From Aminobacter anthyllidis (GTDB lineage: Bacteria > Pseudomonadota > Alphaproteobacteria > Rhizobiales > Rhizobiaceae), in assembly GCF_018555685.1 (NCBI RefSeq), contig NZ_JAFLWW010000008.1, positions 124,001 through 188,000 on the forward strand: a DNA stretch of 64,000 nucleotides. Reading direction: 5' to 3'. Each line of letters begins with the position of its first letter. Position 1 is the first letter of the stretch. The notes beneath the pieces were generated by a model. It worked only from the letters and a program-made list of their open reading frames with translations, was not told the DNA's origin and searched no databases. Shown in pieces: positions 26,954 through 34,594 of the stretch. Position numbers and translations under genes: made by a program.

Positions 26954-28605
26954 CAGGCGGCGACCTCGTTGCCGGCCCATTTGCGCAGGATCAGCGCGGT
27001 GCGCTCTTCATTGATGTCGACCATGCGGGCGAGGCGGTCTTGAGGGGCGGGGCGCAGCTTGTTGCGCAGATCGTCCATGGCGTGTGGCCGGTGGTCGGAA
27101 AGGGCGACCGGCTCTTCCTCGAAGGAGGCCATTCCATCGGCATTCGGCAACGCCCGCTGCATCTCCTCGAAGCTCGGACCGGCGAATGCGGGGAGCGACG
27201 GCGCTGCCCCGGACGAGCCCGAAAGCGCTGCCGCCATCGGCCTCAGGCCGAAGAAGGCGACGAGGAAGACAACGACGATGAAGGCGGCGGCGTTGATCAG
27301 CGTGCCGGCGTGCTGGCCGATCGAGGCGAACATGCCGGGGCTCTCGATGACTTCGCCGTCGAGGCCGTCGATGAACTCGACCGCCGAGACGTTGATCAGG
27401 TCGCCGCGCTTTTCGTCGAAGCCGGTGGCCGAAGTCACCATCTTCTGGATGTCGGCGACGCGGGCGGCGATGGCCTCGGGCGTTGCGTCCTTGCCGAGGA
27501 TGGCGGCGAGGCGCTGCTGGTTGACGACGACGGCGATCGACATCTTGGTCACCGAATAGCCGTTCGAGACGGTCGCGATGCGCTTGGAGTTCATCTCGTA
27601 ATTGGTGATCTCTTCCTTGCGGTCGCTTTCCGAGGTCGATTGCGGACCGTCGGTGGCGGTAGCTTCGGCATCGGGCAGGTTCTGCTCGACGGTTGCCGGC
27701 GTGGAAGACTGCTTCTGGTTGGAGTTCTCGTTGGCGCGCACGACCTGGACGGAGCGTTCGACGCGCGATTCCGGATCGAAGATGGTCTCTTCGGTCTGGC
27801 GCGAATCGGTGTTGACGTCGGCCTTGACGCTGGCGCGGAAATTGTCCGGGCCAAGATAGGCGGCCAGCGCGCGGCGGATGTTGTCTTCGATCTGGGTCTC
27901 GACAGTGCGCTCGACGCCGATGGAGCGGGCGGCACTCGAATTGCTGGGGTCGTCGCCCGATGCAAGCAGGTTGCCGCTCGAATCAAGCACCGTCACGCGT
28001 TCGGCATCGAGGCCAGGGACGGCTGCGGCGACGAGATGGCGGATCGACATCGCGCTCTTGTCGGCGTCCATGCTGGCGGCGCGGATGACCACCGAGGCCG
28101 AAGGCTTCTGCTCGTCGCGGCGGAAGTTGGCGCGCTCGGACATGACGATGTGAACGCGGGCCGCCTTGATGCCGGAAATCGACTGGATGGTGCGGGCGAT
28201 CTCGCCTTCCAATGCGCGGACGCGGGTGACCTGCTGCATGAAGGAGGTGAGGCCGAGCGAACCGACATTGTCGAACAGCTCGTAACCGGCGTTGGCGCTG
28301 GTCGGCAGGCCCTTTTCGGCAAGCAGCATGCGCGCCTGCGCCGTGCTGCCGGCTGGGACCAGCACGGTGGTGCCGTCGGAGGCGACGTCGAAGCCGATGC
28401 CGGCTTCGCCGAGCACCATGCCGATCTGGTTCACGTCGGAGCGTTCAAGTCCGACATAAAGCGTCTCGTAGGCCGGCCGGTTGAGATAGACGGACGCCAC
28501 GCCGACGATGGCGATCACCAGCGCTGCGATACCGCCCAACATGGCGAGACGGCGTGGGCCGAAACTCCTGAGATTGGCGACGATGCTCTGTAGCTGTTCG
28601 GGCAC
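26953..28605 (-). CDS. fliF: Flagellar MS-ring protein FliF
   Basis: 550-residue MS-ring protein with two membrane segments (about 20-40 and 430-452). YscJ/FliF-type ring domains appear between them (LYVGLERSDVNQI; GYELFDNVGSLGLTSFMQQV; ARVHIVMSERANFRRD). The C-terminal FliG-binding tail is LARMVDINEERTALILRKW. First gene of the fliF-fliH-motB-motC-fliK chain. In Sinorhizobium fliF instead lies next to visN; here it follows the flagellin genes as in Brucella, where FtcR controls the fliF promoter. The 121 bp upstream, to the flagellin stop, also hold a terminator. Confidence 0.96.
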   Translation of the reverse strand: MPEQLQSIVANLRSFGPRRLAMLGGIAALVIAIVGVASVYLNRPAYETLYVGLERSDVNQIGMVLGEAGIGFDVASDGTTVLVPAGSTAQARMLLAEKGLPTSANAGYELFDNVGSLGLTSFMQQVTRVRALEGEIARTIQSISGIKAARVHIVMSERANFRRDEQKPSASVVIRAASMDADKSAMSIRHLVAAAVPGLDAERVTVLDSSGNLLASGDDPSNSSAARSIGVERTVETQIEDNIRRALAAYLGPDNFRASVKADVNTDSRQTEETIFDPESRVERSVQVVRANENSNQKQSSTPATVEQNLPDAEATATDGPQSTSESDRKEEITNYEMNSKRIATVSNGYSVTKMSIAVVVNQQRLAAILGKDATPEAIAARVADIQKMVTSATGFDEKRGDLINVSAVEFIDGLDGEVIESPGMFASIGQHAGTLINAAAFIVVVFLVAFFGLRPMAAALSGSSGAAPSLPAFAGPSFEEMQRALPNADGMASFEEEPVALSDHRPHAMDDLRNKLRPAPQDRLARMVDINEERTALILRKWAGNEVAA

Positions 28606-28670
28606 GTGCGTAGGTTCCCCGCAATATCTTACGCGCAGACCCTAGACGTCGAAGCTTGTGCGAAAATGTT

Positions 28671-28697
28671 ATGGGCCGCGCAAGATGCGCGGCCCAT
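28671..28697 (-). terminator. Terminator of the distal flagellin gene
   Basis: Perfect 12-bp stem ATGGGCCGCGCA/TGCGCGGCCCAT with a 3-nt loop, 30 bp after the flagellin stop at 28727; on the minus strand it is followed by AACATTTTCG. Confidence 0.75.
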
Positions 28698-28726
28698 GGC
28701 ATTTCGTCGGGATTAATAAGGGTGGA

Positions 28727-29599
28727 TCAGCTCTTGAACAGTGCCAGGATCGACTGCGAATTCGAGTTGGCGATCGACAGAGCCTGGATGCCGAGCTGCT
28801 GCTGGACCTGGAGGGCCTGCAGCCGCGTCGATTCCTTGTTCATGTCGGCGTCGACGAGCTGGCCGACGCCACGGTCGATGGAGTCCATGAGCTTCGAGAC
28901 GAAGTCTTTCTGCAGGTCGATGTGCGACTTGGCAGCGCCGAGTTCGGAAGCAGCCAGCGTGAAGCCGGTCAGTGCGGCTTCGATGTCGGTCAGGAAGCCG
29001 TCGATGTCGGCGTCGGTACCATTGGTCTCGACATTGATTGCCATGATATCGGCGGTGATTGGCTTGGCCGTGCCGTTGGCGGCGAACAGCGTGACGTTGG
29101 CCAGGTCGATCGAGATCTTGCCGAGCGTGACGGAACCGTTTGCGGCGCGATTGTAAGAAGAAACGATCTCGACAGGGCCGGCGTCGTCGGTGGCAAGCAT
29201 GTTGGAACCGGCATAGCTGGCGCCGATAGCAGCGCTCCTGAGGTGGACCTGCAAAGTGGCAATTTCGCCCTGGATCTGCTTTCGGGTGTCGAGACCTTGC
29301 CCGCGTGCGGTGATCAGCTTCTGCTTGATGTCGTCGACGACGCCGATGACGTCCTTGAGCGCGGTATAGGCAGTGTCGACCTTGCCGGCGCCAAGGCCGA
29401 GCGCGTCCTGCACCGAGGAGTTGGCGCCGTTGTCCGAGCGCATCGTCGTTGCGATCGACCAGTATGCGGCGTTGTCCGAGGCTTCAGCAACACGGTAGCC
29501 GGTCGAGATGCGCCCCTGTGCTACCTGAAGGGCCTTGTTGGTGGCGCTCAGGCTCTGCAGCGCAGTCAAAGCCGCAGCGTTGGTCATGATGCTGGACAT
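28727..29599 (-). CDS. flaA: Flagellin (divergent fourth copy)
   Basis: 290-residue flagellin. N-terminal D0/D1 helices (MTNAAALTALQSLSATNKA, SDNAAYWSIATTMRSDN) and C-terminal LVDADMNKESTRLQALQ with ALSIANSNSQSILALFKS are conserved. The central part (about 140-205) is longer and different from the three tandem copies. Start ATG 29599 is preferred over GTG 29614 by alignment to the other flagellins. It lacks the 5'-UTR hairpin of the tandem copies and has its own terminator, so it is probably regulated differently. The numbering of fla genes is arbitrary here. Confidence 0.93.
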   Translation of the reverse strand: MSSIMTNAAALTALQSLSATNKALQVAQGRISTGYRVAEASDNAAYWSIATTMRSDNGANSSVQDALGLGAGKVDTAYTALKDVIGVVDDIKQKLITARGQGLDTRKQIQGEIATLQVHLRSAAIGASYAGSNMLATDDAGPVEIVSSYNRAANGSVTLGKISIDLANVTLFAANGTAKPITADIMAINVETNGTDADIDGFLTDIEAALTGFTLAASELGAAKSHIDLQKDFVSKLMDSIDRGVGQLVDADMNKESTRLQALQVQQQLGIQALSIANSNSQSILALFKS

Positions 29600-29897
29600 C
29601 GGATAGGTCCCCACTGTAATTCGCGCGACCCTGAATCGCGCTTTGCTGCGTCTGCCGCTGGTTAACCACTGCTAAACAAGTATGGTTAATGGCAGATTAA
29701 CATTGCCCGGACAGGTGAACGGGCACGAACACAGCAACATGATCAGTGGCCAAGCTTGTGCGAGCCTATCCAACTGTCCGCGGCAGGGTCGCCTGGTGCC
29801 AGAATAATGCCAAATTATTCAGCCGATTAGGCAGTTCGACCCGCCTGGGTAGAGTGTCGCGGCGATGCCGTCTTGCGCTTGCATTAGATGAAACGAA
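29600..29897 (-). promoter_or_regulatory. Upstream region of the divergent flagellin gene
   Basis: About 300 bp between flagellin genes. It contains the palindrome GGTTAACC (about 29662-29669) and, on the minus strand, CATTAACCAT 20 bp away. A TTAACCA element followed by a TTAGC-like block also occurs upstream of the three tandem flagellins, so this is a candidate promoter or regulator site. No exact -35/-10 pair is convincing. No gene seen. Confidence 0.35.
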
Positions 29898-29927
29898 ACT
29901 GGGCCGTACCTTGCGGTACGGCCCAGT
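29898..29927 (-). terminator. Terminator of tandem flagellin copy 1
   Basis: Perfect 13-bp stem ACTGGGCCGTACC/GGTACGGCCCAGT, loop of 4, followed on the minus strand by TTCGTTTC. It lies 36 bp past the stop at 29964. The same stem, slightly changed, follows the other two tandem copies. Confidence 0.85.
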
Positions 29928-29963
29928 CTGCAATCCTGATGCCTGAGACGGCTCGGATCGATG

Positions 29964-30746
29964 CTAGTTGCGGAACAGCGTCAAGAGCGACTGCGAGCTG
30001 GAGTTGGCGATCGAGAGCGCCTGGATGCCGAGCTGCTGCTGGGTCTGCAGGGCGGCGAGACGAGCCGACTCCTTGTTCATGTCAGCGTCGACCAGCTGGC
30101 CGATGCCGCGGTCGATCGAGTCGACCAGCTTGCTGGTGAACGACTTCTGCGAGTCGACGCGCGTCTTGGCGGCGCCGATGGTGGCCGCGTTGGTCTTCAT
30201 CGCGGTGAGCGCGGTGTTGACCGTGATGGTGTCGGTTGCAGCTCCCAGGGCAGCTTCGAGGTCGTAGGCGGCAACCGTCATCGTCGTCGGCGCAGCACCC
30301 GGCTGGTAGCCGGTCACGATGTTGGCGGCCGTACCGCCGGTCTTGAGCATGTTGACGCCCTGGAAATCGGCGTTCAGGGCGATCGACACGACCTGGGCCT
30401 TGAGCTGGGTGATTTCAGCGTCGATGGCGGCGGTATCGGTGCCGGGCGTTGCACGGGCAACGTACTTCTTGACGATTTCTTCGGTCTTTTTGATGGCTTC
30501 TTCCAGCGCCGAGGAGGCGGTGTCGAGGATGGCGGCGCCGAGGCCGAGAGCATCCTGCACGGCGCCGAGAGCGCCCGACTGGGTGCGCATGCCGGTAGCG
30601 ATCGACCAGTAGGCAGCGTTGTCGGAAGCGGTCGAGACGCGCTCGCCGGTGGCGATGCGGTTCTGGGTGACGGCCAGGTTCTTGTTGGTGCTCGACAGGG
30701 TCTGCAGAGCGGTCATTGCGGACGCGTTGGTGAGAAGGCTGGTCAT
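29964..30746 (-). CDS. Flagellin, tandem copy 1
   Basis: 260-residue short flagellin. Conserved D0/D1 ends: MTSLLTNASAMTALQTLSS with ATGERVSTASDNAAYWSIAT, and LVDSIDRGIGQLVDADMNK with SIANSSSQSLLTLFRN. Only about 100 residues lie between the conserved ends, so the exposed D2/D3 domains are almost absent. Differs from copies 2 and 3 mainly at about residues 86-92 and 155-195, and by ending FRN rather than FRG. Carries the SD-burying 5'-UTR hairpin and its own terminator. Confidence 0.95.
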   Translation of the reverse strand: MTSLLTNASAMTALQTLSSTNKNLAVTQNRIATGERVSTASDNAAYWSIATGMRTQSGALGAVQDALGLGAAILDTASSALEEAIKKTEEIVKKYVARATPGTDTAAIDAEITQLKAQVVSIALNADFQGVNMLKTGGTAANIVTGYQPGAAPTTMTVAAYDLEAALGAATDTITVNTALTAMKTNAATIGAAKTRVDSQKSFTSKLVDSIDRGIGQLVDADMNKESARLAALQTQQQLGIQALSIANSSSQSLLTLFRN

Positions 30747-30753
30747 AAGCCCT

Positions 30754-30782
30754 GTTCCTTGTATTCGAATTTTTTGAGGAAC
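30754..30782 (-). promoter_or_regulatory. 5'-UTR hairpin covering the flagellin copy 1 ribosome-binding site
   Basis: On the minus strand GTTCCT pairs with AGGAAC around a 17-nt A/T-rich loop. The 3' arm contains the AAGGA Shine-Dalgarno sequence, 9 nt before the ATG. Stem and start distance are identical in all three tandem copies while the loop varies, which suggests selection on the structure. Candidate FlbT-controlled leader. Confidence 0.6.
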
Positions 30783-30915
30783 ATGCCGGCAAAGGGCCGA
30801 CTCAGGCGACGCGGCATCATGCCTTTGGCCAACTGTTCCGGGCCAACTCGCGCTGTAACCCGATCTAACCGGGAAGCCCCTGCCAAATGGCTAATTTTCA
30901 TGGTTAATAGAATAT
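30783..30915 (-). promoter_or_regulatory. Conserved flagellin promoter block, copy 1
   Basis: A block of about 130 bp is kept almost unchanged upstream of the three tandem flagellin genes (also about 31960-32090 and 33118-33250). Shared core on the minus strand: TTAACCA near the distal end, a TTTGGCAGGG block, then CCCGGTTAGATCGGGTTA. The last part can form a CCCGGTTAGATCGGG hairpin. It should hold the promoter and activator sites; no standard sigma consensus was assigned. Beyond it, 30916-31030 is A/T-rich with no gene. Confidence 0.5.
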
Positions 30916-31030
30916 AAATGAGGAAATTTTTATGAAATTTACTTGCTGAATCTTAGTCACCTCTGATGTTGCGGATATTGTTTTGTGTGTTCCGAGATAA
31001 ATTGCATATTCATTAAGTATTTTCAAAGCG

Positions 31031-31064
31031 AAACCGGGCCGTACCTTTCGGTACGACCCGGTTT
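31031..31064 (-). terminator. Terminator of tandem flagellin copy 2
   Basis: 15-bp stem AAACCGGGCCGTACC/GGTACGACCCGGTTT with loop TTTC; the single mismatch becomes a G-U pair in the minus-strand RNA. 73 bp after the stop at 31138. Confidence 0.85.
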
Positions 31065-31137
31065 GCAACCCGAATGCCTGAGACGGCTCGGATCGGCTCG
31101 GGGCAGGGCGCGGTGAACCGCGTCCCGCCCGACGCCA

Positions 31138-31923
31138 TTAGCCGCGGAACAGCGACAGCAGCGACTGCGAGCTGGAGTTGGCGATCGAAAGCGCCTGGAT
31201 GCCGAGCTGCTGCTGGGTCTGCAGGGCGGCGAGACGAGCCGACTCCTTGTTCATGTCAGCGTCGACCAGCTGGCCGATGCCGCGGTCGATCGAGTCGACC
31301 AGCTTGCTGGTGAACGACTTCTGCGAGTCGACGCGCGTCTTGGCAGCGCCGATCGTGGCGGCTGCCGACTGCATCGCCTTGAGCGCGGTGTCCACTGCAA
31401 CCGTCGTGGTAGCGCCAGTCAGAGCAGCTTCGAGGTCATAGGCGGCAACCGACATCGTCGTCGGCGCAGCACCCGGCTGGTAGCCGGTCACGATGTTGGC
31501 AGCCGAACCGCCGGTGCTCTTGAGCATGTTGACGCCCTGGAAATCGGCGTTCTGGGCGATCGACACGACCTGGGCCTTGAGCTGGGTGATTTCAGCGTCG
31601 ATGGCGGCGGTGTCGGTGCCGGGCGTTGCACGGGCAACGTACTTCTGAACGATTTCCTTGGTCTTGTTGATGGCTTCTTCCAGTGCCGAAGAAGCGGTGT
31701 CGAGGATGGCGGCGCCGAGGCCGAGAGCATCCTGCACGGCGCCGAGAGCGCCCGACTGGGTGCGCATGCTGGTGGCGATCGACCAGTAGGCAGCGTTGTC
31801 GGAAGCGGTCGAGACGCGCTCGCCGGTGGCGATGCGGTTCTGGGTGACGCCCAGGTTCTTGTTGGTGCTCGACAGGGTCTGCAGAGCGGTCATTGCGGAC
31901 GCGTTGGTGAGAAGGCTGGTCAT
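31138..31923 (-). CDS. Flagellin, tandem copy 2
   Basis: 261-residue short flagellin, nearly identical to copy 3 through the first 130 residues (TQSGALGAVQDALGLGAAIL; KTKEIVQKYVARATPGTDTA) and at the C-terminus, ending SLLSLFRG. The variable centre has one extra residue (LKSTGGSAANI against LKTGGTAA) and a TGATTTVAVDTAL stretch. Like the others it lacks a signal peptide and is exported by the flagellar system. Promoter block, 5'-UTR hairpin and terminator are duplicated with it. Confidence 0.95.
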   Translation of the reverse strand: MTSLLTNASAMTALQTLSSTNKNLGVTQNRIATGERVSTASDNAAYWSIATSMRTQSGALGAVQDALGLGAAILDTASSALEEAINKTKEIVQKYVARATPGTDTAAIDAEITQLKAQVVSIAQNADFQGVNMLKSTGGSAANIVTGYQPGAAPTTMSVAAYDLEAALTGATTTVAVDTALKAMQSAAATIGAAKTRVDSQKSFTSKLVDSIDRGIGQLVDADMNKESARLAALQTQQQLGIQALSIANSSSQSLLSLFRG

Positions 31924-31930
31924 AAGCCCT

Positions 31931-31959
31931 GTTCCTTATATTCGAATTCTTTGAGGAAC
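31931..31959 (-). promoter_or_regulatory. 5'-UTR hairpin covering the flagellin copy 2 ribosome-binding site
   Basis: Same GTTCCT/AGGAAC stem as at 30754, with two loop changes. The AAGGA ribosome-binding site lies in the 3' arm, and the distance to the ATG is unchanged. Confidence 0.6.
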
Positions 31960-32195
31960 ATGCCGGCAACATTCCGGCTCAGGCGAAGCGGCATCATGCC
32001 TATGGCCAACTGTTCCGGGCCAACTCGCGCTGTAACCCGATCTAACCGGGAACACCCTGCCAAACGGCTAAGTAATGTGGTTAATCAACTGTAAACTGTT
32101 GATTTTTCTACAAGTTCATTTTCCATCACAAGTGCTGAGGCTGGTTGCCATGTACGTGCTTTGTTGAGGCAGAGCGGAAATTTGCCTTTAAAACG

Positions 32196-32229
32196 AAACC
32201 GGGCCGTACCTTTCGGTACGACCCGGTTT
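32196..32229 (-). terminator. Terminator of tandem flagellin copy 3
   Basis: Identical in sequence to the hairpin at 31031-31064; on the minus strand followed by CGTTTT. 69 bp after the stop at 32299. Confidence 0.85.
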
Positions 32230-32298
32230 GCAACCCGAATGCCTGAGACGGCTCGGCTCGGGGCGGGGCGCGGTGAACCGCGTCCCGCCCCGACGCCA

Positions 32299-33081
32299 TT
32301 AGCCGCGGAACAGCGACAGCAGCGACTGCGAGCTGGAGTTGGCGATCGAGAGCGCCTGGATGCCGAGCTGCTGCTGGGTCTGCAGGGCGGCGAGACGAGC
32401 CGACTCCTTGTTCATGTCGGCATCGACCAGCTGGCCGACACCGCGTTCGATCGAGTCGACCAGCTTGCTGGTGAACGACTTCTGCGAGTCGACGCGCGTC
32501 TTGGCAGCGCCGATCGTGGCGGCTGCCGACTGCATCGCCTTGAGCGCGGTGTCCACTGTCATCGTGTCAGTTGCAGCTCCCAGGGCAGCCTGCAGGTCGT
32601 AGGCGGCAACCGACATCGTCGTCGGCGCAGCACCCGGCTGGTAGCCGGTCACGATGGCAGCGGCCGTACCGCCGGTCTTGAGCATGTTGACGCCCTGGAA
32701 ATCGGCGTTCGTGGCGATCGACACGACCTGGGCCTTGAGCTGGGTGATTTCAGCGTCGATGGCGGCGGTGTCGGTGCCGGGCGTTGCACGGGCAACGTAC
32801 TTCTGAACGATTTCCTTGGTCTTGTTGATGGCTTCTTCCAGCGCCGAAGAAGCGGTGTCGAGGATGGCGGCGCCGAGGCCGAGAGCATCCTGAACGGCGC
32901 CGAGGGCGCCCGACTGGGTGCGCATGCTGGTGGCGATCGACCAGTAGGCAGCGTTGTCGGAAGCGGTCGAGACGCGCTCGCCGGTGGCGATGCGGTTCTG
33001 GGTGACGCCCAGGTTCTTGTTGGTGCTCGACAGGGTCTGCAGAGCGGTCATTGCGGACGCGTTGGTGAGAAGGCTGGTCAT
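32299..33081 (-). CDS. Flagellin, tandem copy 3
   Basis: 260-residue short flagellin, first in transcription order. It shares the long N-terminal stretch with copy 2, and the centre (LGAATDTMTVDTALKAM) is a mix of features of copies 1 and 2, suggesting recombination between copies. Differences include SIERGVGQLVDADM instead of SIDRGIGQLVDADM. Separate promoter block (about 33118-33250), 5'-UTR hairpin and terminator. The fliP gene ends upstream at 33348, leaving about 270 bp of non-coding DNA. Confidence 0.95.
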   Translation of the reverse strand: MTSLLTNASAMTALQTLSSTNKNLGVTQNRIATGERVSTASDNAAYWSIATSMRTQSGALGAVQDALGLGAAILDTASSALEEAINKTKEIVQKYVARATPGTDTAAIDAEITQLKAQVVSIATNADFQGVNMLKTGGTAAAIVTGYQPGAAPTTMSVAAYDLQAALGAATDTMTVDTALKAMQSAAATIGAAKTRVDSQKSFTSKLVDSIERGVGQLVDADMNKESARLAALQTQQQLGIQALSIANSSSQSLLSLFRG

Positions 33082-33088
33082 AAGCCCT

Positions 33089-33117
33089 GTTCCTTATATT
33101 TGAATTTTTTGAGGAAC
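33089..33117 (-). promoter_or_regulatory. 5'-UTR hairpin covering the flagellin copy 3 ribosome-binding site
   Basis: Same GTTCCT/AGGAAC stem as in copies 1 and 2. The loop has lost the TTCGAA palindrome (TTCAAA instead), yet the stem is intact. Confidence 0.6.
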
Positions 33118-33347
33118 ATGCCGGCAAACATTCCGGCTCAGGCGAAGCGGCATCATGCCTATGGCCAACTTGTTCCGGGCCAACTCGCGCTGTATCGCGA
33201 TCTAACCGGGAACACCCTGCCAAACGGCTAAGCAATGTGGTTAATCAACTGTAAATGGTTGATTTTTTTGAGTTTTGCTGAAACGAGCCAAAGTTCTCGG
33301 CGTCGGCCGAGAACTGGCTGGAACGACGGTCGTGTGCGTGAACGCCG

Positions 33348-34079
33348 CTATGTAAATGATCGCACAAGTGAGCCGACAAGCAGGTTCCAGCCGTCGATGA
33401 GGACGAAGAACAATATCTTGAAGGGCAGCGACACGACTGTCGGCGGCAGCATCATCATGCCCATGGCCATGGTGATGGTGGCGACGATCAGGTCGATGAC
33501 GAGGAAGGGCAGGACGATCAGGAAGCCGATCTCGAAGCCGCGTCGGATTTCGGAGATCATGAAGGCGGGGACCAGGATGCGCAGGTCGACCTTGTCTTCC
33601 GACACCGTCTGGCCACGCTCGCGGGCGAGGTCGGCGAACAGGTTGAAGTCCTTGTCGCGGACGTTGCGCATCATGAAGGTGCGGAACGGGTCGGAAATGC
33701 GATCGATGGCTTGCGCCTGGGTGATCTGGTTGTCCATCAGCGGCTTGACGCCGTTCTGCCAGGCCTGATCGAAGGTCGGCGACATGACATAGAAGGTCAT
33801 GAACAAGGAAAGCGAGATGAGGATCAGGTTGGCCGGCGTCGATTGCAGGCCGATGCCGGTACGCAGGATCGAAAATGCGATGACGAAGCGGGTGAAGCTC
33901 GTCACCATGATCAAAAGGCCCGGCGCCACCGAAAGCACGGTGAGCAGGCCGAACATCTGGATGATATAGCCGATGGTGGCGCCATCGGTGTTGCCGAGCG
34001 CGCTCAGGTCGAGCTGCTGCGCGCTCGCGGGCGCGATGGCACCAGCGAGTATGGCTGCGGTGGCCAGGAATTTTTTCAT
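33348..34079 (-). CDS. fliP: Flagellar export gate protein FliP
   Basis: 243-residue FliP. N-terminal cleavable signal (FLATAAILAGAIAPASAQ), as known for FliP, then four helices. The conserved LTRFVIAF-like stretch (SFTRFVIAFSILRTGIG), PTFDQAWQNGVKPL and the C-terminal DLIVATITMAMGMMMLPP are diagnostic. Start 34079 overlaps the fliL stop (ATGA); a much longer frame continues upstream through flgH territory but is a shadow. Last gene of the flgB-to-fliP run. Confidence 0.96.
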   Translation of the reverse strand: MKKFLATAAILAGAIAPASAQQLDLSALGNTDGATIGYIIQMFGLLTVLSVAPGLLIMVTSFTRFVIAFSILRTGIGLQSTPANLILISLSLFMTFYVMSPTFDQAWQNGVKPLMDNQITQAQAIDRISDPFRTFMMRNVRDKDFNLFADLARERGQTVSEDKVDLRILVPAFMISEIRRGFEIGFLIVLPFLVIDLIVATITMAMGMMMLPPTVVSLPFKILFFVLIDGWNLLVGSLVRSFT

Positions 34080-34585
34080 TCGAAGATCAACGTTCTGATC
34101 AGCACTTCCTTGACGTGGCCGTCGCTGCGGATCGCGGCGCGTTCGTCGAGGTCGGTCTTGAGATGGCGGAAAGCGCTGGCGCCCTGGACCTGATGGATCC
34201 TGAGCGTGCGCACGAAGGCGAGCAGGTCCTGGTGGACACGGTCGGCGAGGTCGGCGGGTTGCGGCGAGTCGAGCACGAGCGACACCTCGAGGCGGATCCA
34301 CATGGTGTCGGGTGCCGCGAGATTGGCGGTGATGGCGGGAAGCTGGATCAGCGTGCCGGCGGCCTCGGTGGCCGGACCGGCATGCGGCGCTTCGCCTTCC
34401 TTGGGCGCATGCGCTGCGGGCGCTTCGACTGCCGCCTGCTCGACAGGCGTGCTTTCGCCCTTGAGGTAGCTGCCCGACAGCCAGCCCATGCCGATGGCGG
34501 CCGATGTCATCACCGCCAGGATGCCGAACTGCACGACCAGCGAGGGGCCGGGCTTTGGGGGAAGGAACTGATTTATGTCTGACAT
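34076..34585 (-). CDS. fliL: Flagellar basal-body protein FliL
   Basis: 169-residue stator-associated protein with one membrane helix (about 16-38), a short Ala/Pro-rich linker and a periplasmic FliL domain (about 78-169) ending with the family-typical VKEVLIRTLIFE. Supports torque by surrounding stator units. It lies 9 bp after flgH and overlaps fliP by 4 bp. Confidence 0.93.
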   Translation of the reverse strand: MSDINQFLPPKPGPSLVVQFGILAVMTSAAIGMGWLSGSYLKGESTPVEQAAVEAPAAHAPKEGEAPHAGPATEAAGTLIQLPAITANLAAPDTMWIRLEVSLVLDSPQPADLADRVHQDLLAFVRTLRIHQVQGASAFRHLKTDLDERAAIRSDGHVKEVLIRTLIFE

Positions 34586-34594
34586 GTCCCGGAC

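Larger units (their letters stand above)
31031..33290 (-). repeat. Tandem duplication of a flagellin gene unit (about 1.16 kb each)
   Basis: Two consecutive units, about 31031-32195 and 32196-33290, match from terminator through coding region, 5'-UTR hairpin and promoter block. Copy 1 (29898-30915) is a slightly older member of the same series. Start-to-start distances are 1177 and 1158 bp. The non-coding parts are as alike as the coding parts, so whole units were duplicated or are kept alike by gene conversion. Confidence 0.85.

Noticed and set aside
30783-30915. Sigma-28 or sigma-54 promoter in the flagellin upstream block
   Set aside because: No proper TAAA..GCCGATAA or GG..GC spacing was found, and no fliA was seen in the window.
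29898-33290. Direct repeats that might suggest a CRISPR-like or transposon array
   Set aside because: The repeat units are whole flagellin genes with control regions; no short repeat-spacer pattern, no inverted ends and no transposase.
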